Shown here in pieces: positions 23,543 through 34,869 of a DNA stretch of 64,000 nucleotides. The position numbers were made by a program, and so were the translations under genes. The DNA comes from Amphiura filiformis (lineage: Eukaryota > Echinodermata > Ophiuroidea > Amphilepidida > Amphiuridae). Positions within the stretch are counted from its first letter, which is position 1. Each line of letters begins with the position of its first letter. The notes under the pieces are model-generated. The model was not told the origin of the DNA. It was given only the letters and a program-made list of their open reading frames with translations, and did no database searches. The DNA is taken from the NCBI RefSeq assembly GCF_039555335.1, contig NW_027305501.1, positions 849,501-913,500 of the forward strand, given 5' to 3'.

Positions 23543-24567
23543 GGGTAAATTGGGGTAAATGGAACGCTTAAGCAATAAATCACTTTCTGTGGTCAGGAGG
23601 GTATCCATATATGATTTTTGTTTGTTTCAATAAGTAGATAATATGTTTTTACAACTTGTTTTAACAGATAAACTCCCATTTTATGGCTTTGTTTCTTGTA
23701 TCGGTCCAAATACATGCATGGTCATGGTGTTCCAGTTACCCCAACAAATTGGGGTAAATGGAACAGTGGGTTGGGTAATTGGAACAAGGGGCATTACTTG
23801 CAAGGACCCTACATTCATAGCTATATTTACATTGAAAAGACATCAGAATATTTTATTTAACATATATTTTGTGACTAAACAAAAGATTAACAAAAATAAT
23901 TTTGTTTTCATGTTTTTTTATAAACATGGTAAAATACCACGTAAAAAACACTTTCTCTCGGTACATAACAGAAAAAAATGGTTTTCAGATTTTTAGAAAA
24001 TCAATAGGAGGCCTAATCTACCATGAATTAATTATTTGTAGTATATAATTTCATAATAATTAAACCAATTAGTAAAAAAATATTAACATGTTATATATAT
24101 TTGAAGTCAGTCAACCGTGTTCCATTTACCCCAAGTGGATCTGTTGTGGGGTAAATGGAACACCAAACTAATTAATTAGCTAATTAGCATATTAATTTGC
24201 ATAATTTCATCATTAAAATCTGCTATTTTATTGTTTAAAACATTTATGTTATTGTAGAAAACAAACATATTGCCAATATTGTAAGACAACTCTCAGCACA
24301 ACATTCAAATATTTAGGAATCAATACCCTTAAATTAGTAATGTTCACTGAACCGTAGCACCACTTCAAGGTCAGTGACAACATTTGAGATTTTCTTCCAC
24401 TCAAATACCGAGTAAACCCACGCTTGGGGTATGAAACGAAAGCAGAACGTATGGCGTTGGGGTAAATGGAACAGTCGGTATGATGTTGCCAAATTTTTTT
24501 CTTGATTGAGGGAATTGTATTCTCAGCGTTCCATTTACCCCACCGTTCCATTTACCCCAATTTACCC
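23543..24567. mobile_element. TA-flanked MITE with repeated GGGGTAAATGGAAC motif
   Basis: Termini GGGTAAATTGGGGTAAATGG and its inverse at the right end, with TA at 23541-23542 and 24568-24569. The same 14-bp motif recurs internally in both orientations near 23750, 24118, 24147 and 24459. No transposase. Confidence 0.85.
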
Positions 24568-24572
24568 TAATC

Positions 24573-24757
24573 CGCCACTTATGATACGGGTACTGAGGCC
24601 TATGCTCCCCAGGAAAGAAGCTGAAAGACTCACCTTTTTGATTTAGCAGCTCCGAAAGAGCTCCGAAAGACCCCAGTGATTTTGATAATTTCAGCTCTAT
24701 AAAAGACGGTACCGTATTGCTCATGTTCCGATGGTTTTTCAAACCTTGATTTCGCAG
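24573..24757. repeat. Diverged dispersed repeat (GAAAGACCCC type), partial
   Basis: Shares GTACTGAGGCCTATGCTCCC-like, GCTCCGAAAGA, GACCCC and GATTTTGATNATTTCAGCTC blocks with the longer copy at 56490-56790. Confidence 0.5.
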
Positions 24758-24873
24758 CTCATCAGCAGTACAAAGCTACTTCATCAACACCATATCAGCA
24801 GTAGATATAGCTACTTCATCAACACCATATCAGCAGTAGATATAGCTACTTCATCAACACCATATCAGCAGTA

Positions 24874-25728
24874 GGGGAGAGTGGGGTAAGTTGAGCCAGG
24901 GGGTAAGTTGAGCCACCCCCTCTAGAAAGAAAATTAAAAACTTATCTTACTTTGCAGTTCCACTTATTTGTATATGACATAACAGAGGCTTCTCAAGTGT
25001 AATATGGAATCACTTGCACATAGGGTAAGAAAGCTGCATTAGAAAGTTCATTTTTTGCACTTTTGTCGAACTTTTGGCAAAAACCAATTTTTTTCATGTT
25101 TCACCCAGAAAGAAAAAGGCTAAAATGATAGCATTCTGGATATTGAGGATGTGATATATGAACACTATTTTAGAAAACTATTTAAAACTGTAACAAGTTT
25201 TAGTCAGGTGGGAGGTTTGGTTGTTGACAAAAAGGGTCACATGGGGTAAGTTGAGCCACAGGCCATGGGGCAAGTTGAGCATAGGAAAAACCTGCAGAAA
25301 TTTCCCCAATTTTTTTATTCAAAGTAAAATCTTGTCAGAAATTACTTGTACGCAATATTTAGATCAAACTACTTCTATATCAAACTATTTTTCGAAATAA
25401 ATACCTGAAAACAACAATTAAAAAAAAGGCAAAATTGAATTTCACAGCTATGGCATATACTGTGCATTTCTATGGTGGCTCAACTTTCCCCCGCGACTGG
25501 CTCAACTTACCCCACCGTTGGGGTAAGTTGAGCCAATTTGCAAATGATTTTTGGTGTCTCACTGTGCGAAAGTGCAAAATATTGATTACAATTTTGTGGT
25601 ATCATAACCAACTTAAACCAAGTAAACATATATGTTTCATTTGCAACACTGCATTTGGGTCCTGCTTTATTTATTTGAGCGTAGTGAAAGTAAATGTAAA
25701 AAGTGGCTCAACTTACCCCACTCTCCCC
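24874..25728. mobile_element. TA-flanked MITE with repeated GGGGTAAGTTGAGCC motif
   Basis: Termini GGGGAGAGTGGGGTAAGTTG and its inverse. Inserted at the TA of a satellite unit (TA at 24872-24873 and 25729-25730). Internal head-to-head motif copies at about 25500-25540 and further copies near 25244, 25266 and 25478. No transposase. Confidence 0.9.
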
Positions 25729-26363
25729 TAGATACGGTAGCTACTTCATCAACACCATATCAGCAGTAGATAGCTACTTCATCAACACCATATCTGCAGT
25801 AGATAGCTACTTCATCAACACCATGTCAGCAGTAGATAGCTACTTCATCAACACCATATCAGCAGTAGATAGCTACTTCATCAACACCAGCAGTAGATAG
25901 CTACTTCATCAACACCATGATATGCAGTAGATAGCTACTTCATCAACACCATGTCAGTAGTAGATAGCTACTTCATCAACACCATATCAGCAGTATATAC
26001 TACTTCATCAACACCATATCAGCAGTAGATAGCTACTTCATCAACACCATATCAGCAGTAGATAGCTACTTCATCAACACCATATCTGCAGTAGATAGCT
26101 ACTTCATCAACACCATGTCAGCAGTAGATAGCTACCGTACTTCATCAACACCATATCAGCAGTAGATAGCTACTTCATCAACACCAGCAGTAGATAGCTA
26201 CTTCATCAACACCATGATCTGCAGTAGATAGCTACTTCATCAACACCATGTCAGCAGTAGATAGCTACTTCATCAACACCATATCAGCAGTAGATAGCTA
26301 CTTCATCAACACCATATCAGCAGTAGATAGCTACTTCATCAACACCATATCAGCAGTAGATAG

Positions 26364-27529
26364 TGTGATGTGCCCTGAGTAATTTGATTTAATTTAATTA
26401 TTTAACTTTGTTTACAAGCTGAAAGTATTTCATGAGATGGGAAACCCCCTTGTACGTGCAAGATAATGGTGTGGAAAGTCATTTTGGAATTCCCCCAAAT
26501 TATTGTAAACAAAGTCAGATCTATGTTTGGAACTTGGAAATCCCCAGTTCAGTATATTGCACCATAGTCAGAAAAAAAAAACAGGAAGTGATGTAATGTG
26601 AAAGGTGAATGTGTATATAATTAATATTGGGAAATCCCAAGATTGCAGCAATGTTGTGAAAATGTGATTGAAGTAATGGTTTATTAATAGATGATGGGTT
26701 TTTTGCATGAGTACTGATATAAAAAGCTGGAGGCTTTTGTTGGGACTTTACAGAATGCCATGGGAGATTGAGATACTCCACATGTGTGTGATGGTCTTCG
26801 TGCTTCAAAAAAGAAGTACATTTTAACCAGTTTATATAGCCAATAATTGAGCTAATTTTAATACAGCAACGAAGGAGATAGCGAGCAAACAAATGTGCTC
26901 TTCCTCATCGAAGGATTAAAGTTCTTCTGTCGAATTGCTGGAATTTGCTGGTATTTTGAAGACAACGCATCTGTCAAAAACAGCGGAGCTGTGTTAAAGA
27001 AACCTGTTCCCTGGAGAAAGAGAGAATGGTGAAAGAAACACCATTTTTGGAGAAAGCAGCGCAAGGAGATATATTTGTGGAGAAAGCAGCGCAAGGAGAT
27101 ATATTTGTGGAGAAAGCAGCGCAAGGAGATATATTTGTGGAGATAGCAGCGCAAAGGAGATTGGAGGAAGCATCATCATTTTCGTATGAGGATTTTATAC
27201 GCAAGGATTTATAAACGCAAGTGTACACTGGACTTCGCTGGTTTTCGCAGGACAAGTGAATAAGGATATATTACATCAGTCGTCCAGAACATTGCAAGAA
27301 CTCTAGAATCACCAACAAGAAGACCGCTGGTTAAGTAGGCCCTACCGATAGAATAAAAAATGATTGTGTGATTTTAGTGTATATTGTTGTTATATGTGCC
27401 AAGCATACTTTGTTTTCAATTAAAAACTTAGATTGTGTTAGCTTAATCAAACAGTGTATTTGTGTTGTGCATTCGTGTGAGTTCGGGTAAAAGGTGATTT
27501 TGGCCTTGAGTCAAGTACGACTCGTAACA
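26364..27529 (+). mobile_element. Solo LTR (1166 bp) inside the satellite
   Basis: Begins TGTGATGTGCCC, ends GACTCGTAACA (TG...CA), with a 4-bp duplication ATAG at 26360-26363 and 27530-27533 taken from the satellite unit. It contains TATAAAAAG near 26720, an internal ~30-bp tandem repeat at 27040-27160 and AATAAA near 27352. No internal coding region remains, as expected after LTR-LTR recombination. Orientation follows TATA before AATAAA. The 4-bp TSD would fit a Gypsy-type element; the superfamily is not certain. Confidence 0.75.
27040..27160. repeat. ~30-bp tandem repeat within the solo LTR
   Basis: About four units containing GAGAAAGCAGCGCAAGGAGA followed by TATATTTGTG; the last unit is degenerate. 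Confidence 0.9.
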
Positions 27530-27678
27530 ATAGCTACTTCATCAACACCATATCAGCAGTAGATAGCTACTTCATCAACACCATATCAGCAGTACAAAGC
27601 TACTTCATCAGCACCATATCAGCAGTAGATAGCTACTTCATCAACATTTCAGTGCTATCAGTAGCAGAACGGTAAACT

Positions 27679-27794
27679 GCATATCCGTCTTTACACGCTT
27701 TTCAATGGGAAATGAACTTTGCTGCTTGGATGATGTCACGGTACGCATTTATTTAGCATTTATTCCGTATTGAAAAGCGTGTAAAGACGGATGC
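27679..27794. repeat. Hairpin inverted repeat within satellite
   Basis: Arms of about 26-28 bp (left from GCATATCCGTCTTTACACGC, right ending GTGTAAAGACGGATGC) with about 60 bp between them. Small MITE or foldback scrap. Confidence 0.75.
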
Positions 27795-28023
27795 AGTCGA
27801 CCGGCCTCGTAGTCACTGCGTCAGATCAGCTAGGCGTACTTCGTCAACACCCGTATATCAGCAGTGTAGTGACATAATGCTCAAGTTCATCAACACCATA
27901 TCAGCAGTAGATAGCTACCGTACTTCATGATCAACACCATATAGCTATTTCATTAACACCATTATCATGAGTAGACTGGCGGTCTACTTCATCAACACCA
28001 TATCAGCAGCAGTAGATAGCTAC

Positions 28024-28602
28024 CCGTAAAATGGGTATAACTGGAGCTTTCAGAGTTTTTAAACCACTGCTTCGCAACAAAAACAATTATTTTTCTAAGT
28101 AACTGATATTTAGGACATTAGGGTTCTCCTCTACACCTTGAAGTTGGTGCCCTAGGGGTAAAAATACCCTGACCAAAGTTACCCCGCATTTGGGGCAACT
28201 TTGGTCAGAGTATTACATTCCTATGCATGAAAGGGAAAAATACTATTGATCTAATTCGCGCTGTAGCCTATGGGCAAGTTGTTTGTGTGTGTGTGTGTGT
28301 GTGTGTGTGACACTTGACCCCTTGCAAAATTAACCGAGCACACATCGATTTTTATTTTTTCTCGAAAAAAAAGTAAAAATGCTAATTTTTTGTCAAAAAT
28401 CCCAATTATTTATTCAATTTCGAGGAAATTCGACCTGAGAGAAATATAATAACTTTGATTATATCTTAACAAATTGACACCAAATATGACTAAAAACAAT
28501 ATTGCTGCTTGGAAATATGACCCAAAAAAGGGATTTTACAGAACAAAGATACCCGGTACCGGGGTACCCTTTCTGATCGTTCGAAGTTACCCCATTTTAC
28601 GG
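28024..28602. mobile_element. 579-bp MITE with CCGTAAAATGGG termini, TAC duplication
   Basis: Inserted in a satellite unit at GCTAC^TTC with TAC at 28021-28023 and 28603-28605. Right end CCCATTTTACGG. An internal palindrome GACCAAAGTTACCCC / GGGGCAACTTTGGTC lies at about 28171-28210. It contains a (GT)n tract at 28283-28309. Confidence 0.8.
28283..28309. repeat. (GT)n microsatellite
   Basis: About 13 GT units inside the 579-bp MITE. Confidence 0.95.
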
Positions 28603-28632
28603 TACTTCATCAGCACCATATCAGCAATAGAT

Positions 28633-30037
28633 CGGATGCATTACATAGTGACGGATATGTCAAACCCGGGGTTCGTTACACGAGTGACGGATGTTGATCG
28701 CAAATTTATCAAAAATTGGCATGACATCAGAAAAACATCAAGTAGGTGAATTGCATTGGGCAATGTTCAGCAATTCATGTGTCTACAGGGTGTCCCAAAA
28801 AAATTACCAAGTGAATAAAATTGAACGTAAGTCGACACATAGACATCAGAATCAAACAATTTAAAATGTATCGCATAGCTTATGTTATTGTGCATCACGT
28901 ACAAAAATTTTATTTGATTCGGTTGACTGGTTGTGAAGAAATTAACGATTACATAATGCGCGCATCAATGCAGTTCATTCCAAGTTTGATCAACAGGCGC
29001 TTTTTTCATACTCACTCAGCGCTTCCTAAAGTTTGTGTATCTCATTAAATTAGTCCACATTATCTATTTTATAATGACGGTGTAATGTTATTCATGCTTT
29101 CACTGAAGATAAAATAACAGTTTGTCCGAAAAAACTTTGATTTCTGCAATTGGAAGGTTTTCAACTTTAATTCTTAGGTTGTGCAAATATGTTATCTTTC
29201 CAAGAACATTTAAGCCAAACATGACAATGATAAAGTCCTTACAGCTTAACATGTGATTTTTGATAGCATGCAACATTAATGTTGAAGTTTGAAACGATTT
29301 TAACTTTGCATTACAATTTATTGGAACATTCCAAAAACATTAATGTGTGTAAGAATTTTTTAAGCCAGATGGAATTCTTTATGCAATAATTCTTTATACA
29401 ACATTTATATCAACATTAACGAAAAAGGATATTTACAAGTACCGAGCATCATCTTACATGCAAGCTTTTATTTGTTCAATATCGTGCAGGTTGTCAAATT
29501 TGAACAAAACCTATTTAAATGTTTTGCAAGAACCAGATTGTTTAGAAAGAACGGAAAGGATTTCACCGAACAAAACATGAAGCCCATTGACGGTGCTTAC
29601 CACTAGTGCGCGTTGTGTTGAATGATCTTTCTTTCAAACTTGGAATGAAGTGAATTGATGCATGCGTTATGTAATCGCTCATTTCTACGCAATCAGTCAA
29701 CCAATTCTAGTAAAATTAGCGTATAATATGCACAATAAGATGGGTGACACGCTGATATGTAGATTTTTAGATTCTAATGTCTATTTCTCGACTTACGTCC
29801 AAAGTTATTCGTCCGGTAATTTTTTCTGGGACACCCTGTATTAAAAATAGATCTTTAGAAGTTATATTCAAAACGTTAAAATGTTGTAAAATCGTACATC
29901 TCACATTATGTTCTACCTAGATTGCCAAAATTATCTGTCACTATGGATTTCAAAAAATTTTTGCGAAAGCCAACATCCGTCACTATGGATTTTAAGCTAT
30001 TATTGTAAAGTGTAGATCCGTCACTGTAATGCACCCG
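28633..30037. mobile_element. Outer MITE with CGG(A/G)TGCATTAC termini, split by a mariner-like element
   Basis: Left CGGATGCATTACATAGTGAC, right GTCACTGTAATGCACCCG, with additional inverted GTGACGGAT blocks. Flanked by AT on both sides and by satellite units. About 350 bp without the inner insertion. Confidence 0.7.
28786..29838. mobile_element. Mariner/Tc1-like non-autonomous element, ~210-bp TIRs
   Basis: Termini CAGGGTGTCCCAAAAAAATT / TTTTTTCTGGGACACCCTG flanked by TA (28784-28785, 29839-29840). Imperfect inverted repeats extend about 210 bp from each end (shared blocks CGTAAGTCGA, TTGTGCAT, TTGGTTGACTG, CGATTACATAA, TCATTCCAAGTTTGA). CAGGGTGTCCC termini are common in mariner-like elements. 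No transposase frame. Confidence 0.85.
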
Positions 30038-30065
30038 ATACTTCATCAACACCTTATCAGCAGGA

Positions 30066-30605
30066 CTCAATCTGATCCACTCAGGCCAAAGTCGAAAATT
30101 TTGAAAATTGAGTTACTATCATTACCATATATACTAACTTGCTCAGTACATACAATTACTGATATTGAATACCCGGGTCTCTTGGATAATGGGTGGCAAG
30201 CAGAGTTATGAACCTTTATATGTCTTTCTTATGTTTTTTATTGATTTTCTCCTCACTTTTTGGCTATATCTCAGTTTCATTATTAATTGCCGACTTTAGT
30301 CTGATTGGAACAGATCTGCATATCAGCAGTAGATAGCTACTTCAGCAACACCATATCTGCAGTAGATAGCACATCTCACCAAACTTATACTAGTTACCAC
30401 CATTACTAACTTGCTCAGTCCATACAATTACTGATGTTGAATCTCCGGTTTCTTGAATACTTGATAAGTGGCAAAGTTTATTTGAACATTTTATACCTTT
30501 CTTATGTTTTTTATTGGTTTTTTTCCTTACGTTTTGGCTATATATCTCAGTTTCATTATATTGCCGATCGACTTAAGCCTGATTGGACCAGATCTGCACC
30601 ATATA
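30066..30605. repeat. Two diverged ~230-bp repeats between satellite scraps
   Basis: Copies about 30066-30317 and 30370-30605 share AACTTGCTCAGT, CATACAATTACTGAT, TTTCTTATGTTTTTTATTG, TATCTCAGTTTCATTA and the terminal CTGATTGGA. Each is followed by AGATCTGCA and satellite units, so they may have amplified together with the satellite. Confidence 0.7.
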
Positions 30606-31280
30606 TCTGCAGTAGATACGGTAGCTAGCTATTTCATCAACACCATATCAGCAGTAGATGGCTACTTCATCAACACCATATCAGCAGTAGATAGCTACTT
30701 CATCAACACCATATCAGCAGTAGATAGCTACTTCATCAACACCATATCAGCAGTAGATAGCTACTTCATCAACACCATATCAGCAGTAGATAGCTACTTC
30801 ATCAACACCATATCAGCAGTAGATAGCTATTTCATCAACACCATATCAGCAGTAGATGGCTACTTCATCAACACCATATCAGCAGTAGATAGCTACTTCA
30901 TCAACACCATTATCAGCAGTAGATAGCTACTTCATCAACACCATATCAGCAGTAGATAGCTACTTCATCAACACCATTATCAGCAGTAGATAGCTACTTC
31001 ATCAACACCATATCAGCAGTAGATAGCTACTTCATCAACACCATATCAGCAGTAGATAGCTACTTCATCAACACCATATCAGCAGTAGATAGCTACTTCA
31101 TCAACACCATATCAGCAGTAGATAGCTACTTCATCAACACCATTATCAGCAGTAGATAGCTACTTCATCAGCACCATATCAGCAGTAGATAGCTACTTCA
31201 TCAGCACCATATCAGCAGTAGATAGCTCCTTCATCAACACCATATCTGCAGTAGATAGCTACTGCATCAGCACAATATCA

Positions 31281-33270
31281 AGTTCAAGTTCAAGTTTATT
31301 TCACCATCATATCATAATTATATACAATTATATACAGTAACAAAAGGTCGAGAAAACGATGGTAGGACAATCACAAGAGCAAAGCTCGAAAGACGTGATT
31401 GCCCTCAGTGACAAAAACAAAAAGACGCCTACAGGCAACAGACAAGGACGGGGGTGAAAAACGGCAGACTGAGAGGACTAGTGCAGACAGACAAAGACGT
31501 TGGCAATGGCAATGACATAATTATAAAAAGTCAATTGAGAAATGTATAAGTAAGTGTCTTAATTTTCAGTACAATGATACAATTTTATGATACATGGCAT
31601 TTGTGAATACAATAAATTTATGAATACAAAGAAATCAAGTAATCTTTATAACTGCGTTTAAAAGAATTAGGAGACAGGGCAATTTTGATATCATGGCATT
31701 TCAGAGCAATGGACCTTGCCTTCTAATGGTATTTCTAGCCAAATCATATTTGAATATTGCAGGACGAAACAAACTCGATGAACGAGTGGAATAATTGTGG
31801 ATGGCCATATTTTGAACAAAATAATTGGCAAAATTACAAGGCATGTTGTTAATACTGAAATTATACATAAATAAAGCTTTGGTAAGTTTATGAATATCAA
31901 AAATATTCAAGGTATTTAGCTGAGAAAATAAAGGTGATGTGTGGGCCAGCCACGTAGAGTTGGTACGTAACCTGACAATTCTCTTTTGTTTAACAAAAAT
32001 AGAGTTCAAATTACAATTGTTAGGATCTGCCCAAATTATATTACAGTAGTTTAAATGAGGTAGAACTAATGTATTGTACAAGGTAAATAACGTATTACAC
32101 TATACCTTGAAACAATATTGGCAACATAAGAATTATGATCATACCATGTCAGAGATTCATCGATAATAACACTCAAAACTCAAAAATTTAGTACGAGTTA
32201 CTTAATAAGTTCATTGCCATCAATAAACATATGTGTATTGTGATATGTGCGATTATTGCTATGACGATTTTTAAACATAATATAATTCGTTTTTTGAACA
32301 TTAAGGGACAACTTGTTAGCTTTGAACCAGACATAAATATTAATTAATTCATTATTAACAGAACAGATAAGTTCATCAAGGTTCGAATTGGACATAATAG
32401 CATTTGTATCATCTGCATAAACAAAAAAAGACAAATCTTTCGAAGAATATACAATATCATTGAGGAAAATAATAAAAAGAAGGGGAACCAATACAGAACC
32501 TAACCTTGGGGAACACCGCAATGAACAGTACTTAAATGAGATTTGCAATTATTGAACACAACATATTGTTTTCTGTTTGTAAGGTAACTCATGAACCACT
32601 CCAAGGCCTTTCCACGTACTCCATAATGGCGAAGTTTCTCAATGAGAATATCATGATTGATCGTATCGAAAGCCTTGGAGAGGTCCAGGAATATACCCAA
32701 TGTATGGTGACCTTTATCAAGATGAGGAACGATCAAATTGTATGCCTCTAAGACAGCCATGTAGGATGAATAATTTGTTCTAAAACCAAATTGACTTTGA
32801 TGAAGTAATGAATGATATGTTAGAAAATTATAAAGTCTCTTATGAATAACACGCTCAAATATCTTTGAAAACACAGGAAGGATTGAAATTGGGCGATAAT
32901 TGTTACATAAATTGGAGTCGCCCGCTTTAAAAATAGGAACCACTTTAGCGTGCTTAAGCTCATCTGGAAAAATTCCAGTAGAAATAGACAAATTAAATAT
33001 GTGAACCAACGGAGAAGCAATCAGGTGTTTAACAGATTTAACAATATCAGGTCTAATTTCATCATAGCCAGGACTAGCACCAGATCTAAGAGAAGCACAG
33101 ATTTTGATAACTTCATTTGTGTCCGTCGGTGTGAGAAATAGTGAATTCTGTGGAGATGGAATTTTATTCAAAAATTGATCAAAAGGAACGTGTGTAGAAG
33201 TAATATTTTTGGCTAACTTAGGACCAATGTTGGTGAAGAAATCATTAAAACCATTGGCAATCATTTTAGG
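31281..33270 (-). mobile_element. 5'-truncated non-LTR retrotransposon (CR1/L2-group-like LINE) inside satellite
   Basis: Begins (5', right) inside the ORF2 linker and ends with AATAAA plus three CTTGAA-type tail repeats at 31281-31300. A 4-bp duplication ATCA is seen at 31277-31280 and 33271-33274. RT blocks on the minus strand: SLRSGASPGYDEIRPDIVK, VVPIFKAGD, NYRPISILPVFSKIFERV, FGFRTNYSS, LDLSKAFDTINHDIL, GVPQG, SVLVPLLFIIFLND, YADD and SLNVQKT. A 5-nt duplication (GGTTA) after GVPQG and a TGG-to-TGA change after RRQGPLL break the frame. The tail and RT style point to the CR1/L2 group; clade not proven. Confidence 0.88.
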
Positions 33271-34429
33271 ATCAGCAGTAGATAGCTACTTCATCAGCAC
33301 CATATCTGCAGTAGATAGCTACTTCATCAACACCATATCAGCAGTAGATAGCTACTTCATGAACACCATATCAGCAGTAGATAGCTACTTCATCAACACC
33401 ATGTCAGCAGTAGATAGCTACTTCATCAACACCATATCAGCAGTAGATAGCTATTTCATCAACACCATATCAGCAGTAGATGGCTACTTCCTCAACACCA
33501 TATCAGCAGTAGATAGCTACTTCATCAACACCATATCTGCAGTAGATAGCTACTTCATCAACACCATATCAGCAGTAGATAGCTACTTCATCAACACCAT
33601 ATCAGTAGTACTGAGATTGCTACTTCAATACCATATCAGCAGTAGATAGCTACTTCATCAACACCATATCAGGAGTACAAAGCTACTTCATCAACAACAT
33701 ATCAGCAGTTGGATAGCTACTTCATCAACACCATATCAGCAGTTTGATAGCTACTTCATCAACACCTTATCAGCAGTAGATAGTTACTTCGTCAACACCA
33801 TATCTGCAGTAGATAGCTATTCCATTAACAACTTCATATCAGAAGTAGATAGCTACTTCATTAACACCATATCAGCAGTACAAAGCTACAACATAATATC
33901 AGCAGTAGATAGCTACTTCATCAATACCATATTGGAAGTAGATTGCTACTCATCAACACCATATCTGCAGTAGATAGCTACTTCATCAACACCATATCTG
34001 CAGTAGATAGCGCATTTCACCAGACTAACTAGAGTAACAAGAGCTCTGAAGGTCCCACGATGATCTGTGATTATTGTTTCATTGGAAAATGGTGATTAAA
34101 AATATCTGACATCCTCTCTCTTCAAAGAAACTGGCAGAAATGTAAAGAGAACTAGTGAACATGAACACCTAAGCAACACCAATTCTGGCACCACGCAAAA
34201 ATCAGCAGTTGCTGAACATGAATGGCAAATCCAAAATTACATTCACTGGGACAATACCAAAATTTTGGACATGAACACCAAGTGGTTTGAAAGTTCTTGG
34301 AAGCTTGGCATATCAACTCGACTCCAGACAACTTCACACAAAGGAGTGGACATTTTTCCTGAATGGAATAGATTATTTGTAAGGACTCCTGACCAAAATG
34401 CATTGCTCTCCACACAAGAAGTTCCCTTA

Positions 34430-34567
34430 GGCTGCGATCACATAGAAGTATTCGCTATGATTACCCCTCATTCGATAAGGCCGAGTTCACATATGAGTAT
34501 ACTATGTGAACTCGGCCTGATTGAATGAGCGTTAACGAATACCGTATACTTCTATGTGATCGCAGCC
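34430..34567. mobile_element. 138-bp Harbinger-like hairpin MITE, TTA duplication
   Basis: Ends GGCTGCGATCACATAGAAGT / ACTTCTATGTGATCGCAGCC. TTA at 34427-34429 and 34568-34570. A second internal palindrome GGCCGAGTTCACAT / ATGTGAACTCGGCC lies at its centre. Confidence 0.88.
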
Positions 34568-34581
34568 TTACTGACAATTTG

Positions 34582-34869
34582 CTGTAGCAGTGACGTAATA
34601 ATCCGATTAACTACCATAGCAATAGATGAAAACAATTTTGAATAGATTGCTGTGCACTACAAGCAGGTTGCTCTCATGACCTGTGTATGTTTGCAATCAC
34701 AGATTGAATACAATACTGTTCTATTCAAAGATACCAATCTTACAGGTGCGAGTGATTAGCATTTCTTTGGTTCAATGCATAGGTACCATGTGAACGTTGT
34801 AGTGCAGGGCAATCTATTCAAAAATTGTATTCATAAAATTGCTATGGTAGCCTTATGTCACTTCTACAG
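34582..34869. repeat. Inverted-repeat MITE-like element
   Basis: Left CTGTAGCAGTGACGTAATAA with ACTACCATAGCAAT; right ATTGCTATGGTAG with TGTCACTTCTACAG. A second pair, TGAATAGATTGC / GCAATCTATTCA, lies further in. Confidence 0.75.

Larger units (their letters stand above)
24758..34020 (+). repeat. 33-bp minisatellite array, interrupted by multiple insertions
   Basis: The unit is AGCTACTTCATCAACACC followed by ATATCAGCAGTAGAT. Main blocks: 24771-24873, 25729-26363, 27530-27672, 27826-28023, 30606-31280 and 33271-34020, plus scraps at 28603-28632, 30038-30065 and 30318-30369. Because 33 is a multiple of 3, one frame stays open and reads SYFINTISAVD repeatedly (open stretches up to 146 codons). 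No signal, promoter or flanking exon supports translation. Some units are truncated to CACCAGCAGTAGAT. Confidence 0.92.

Noticed and set aside
26858-27255. Repetitive ORFs (LHKYISLRCF-type) near 27 kb
   Set aside because: Produced by the ~30-bp tandem repeat inside the solo LTR; open in several frames at once.
25703-33649. Open frames of 65-146 codons over the satellite as secreted repeat-protein genes
   Set aside because: Openness follows from the 33-bp unit length; starts lie in flanking transposon DNA, and no signal peptide, exon structure or promoter is visible.
24758-34020. CRISPR-like array
   Set aside because: Repeats abut without unique spacers, the genome is eukaryotic with spliced genes, and no cas genes are present.
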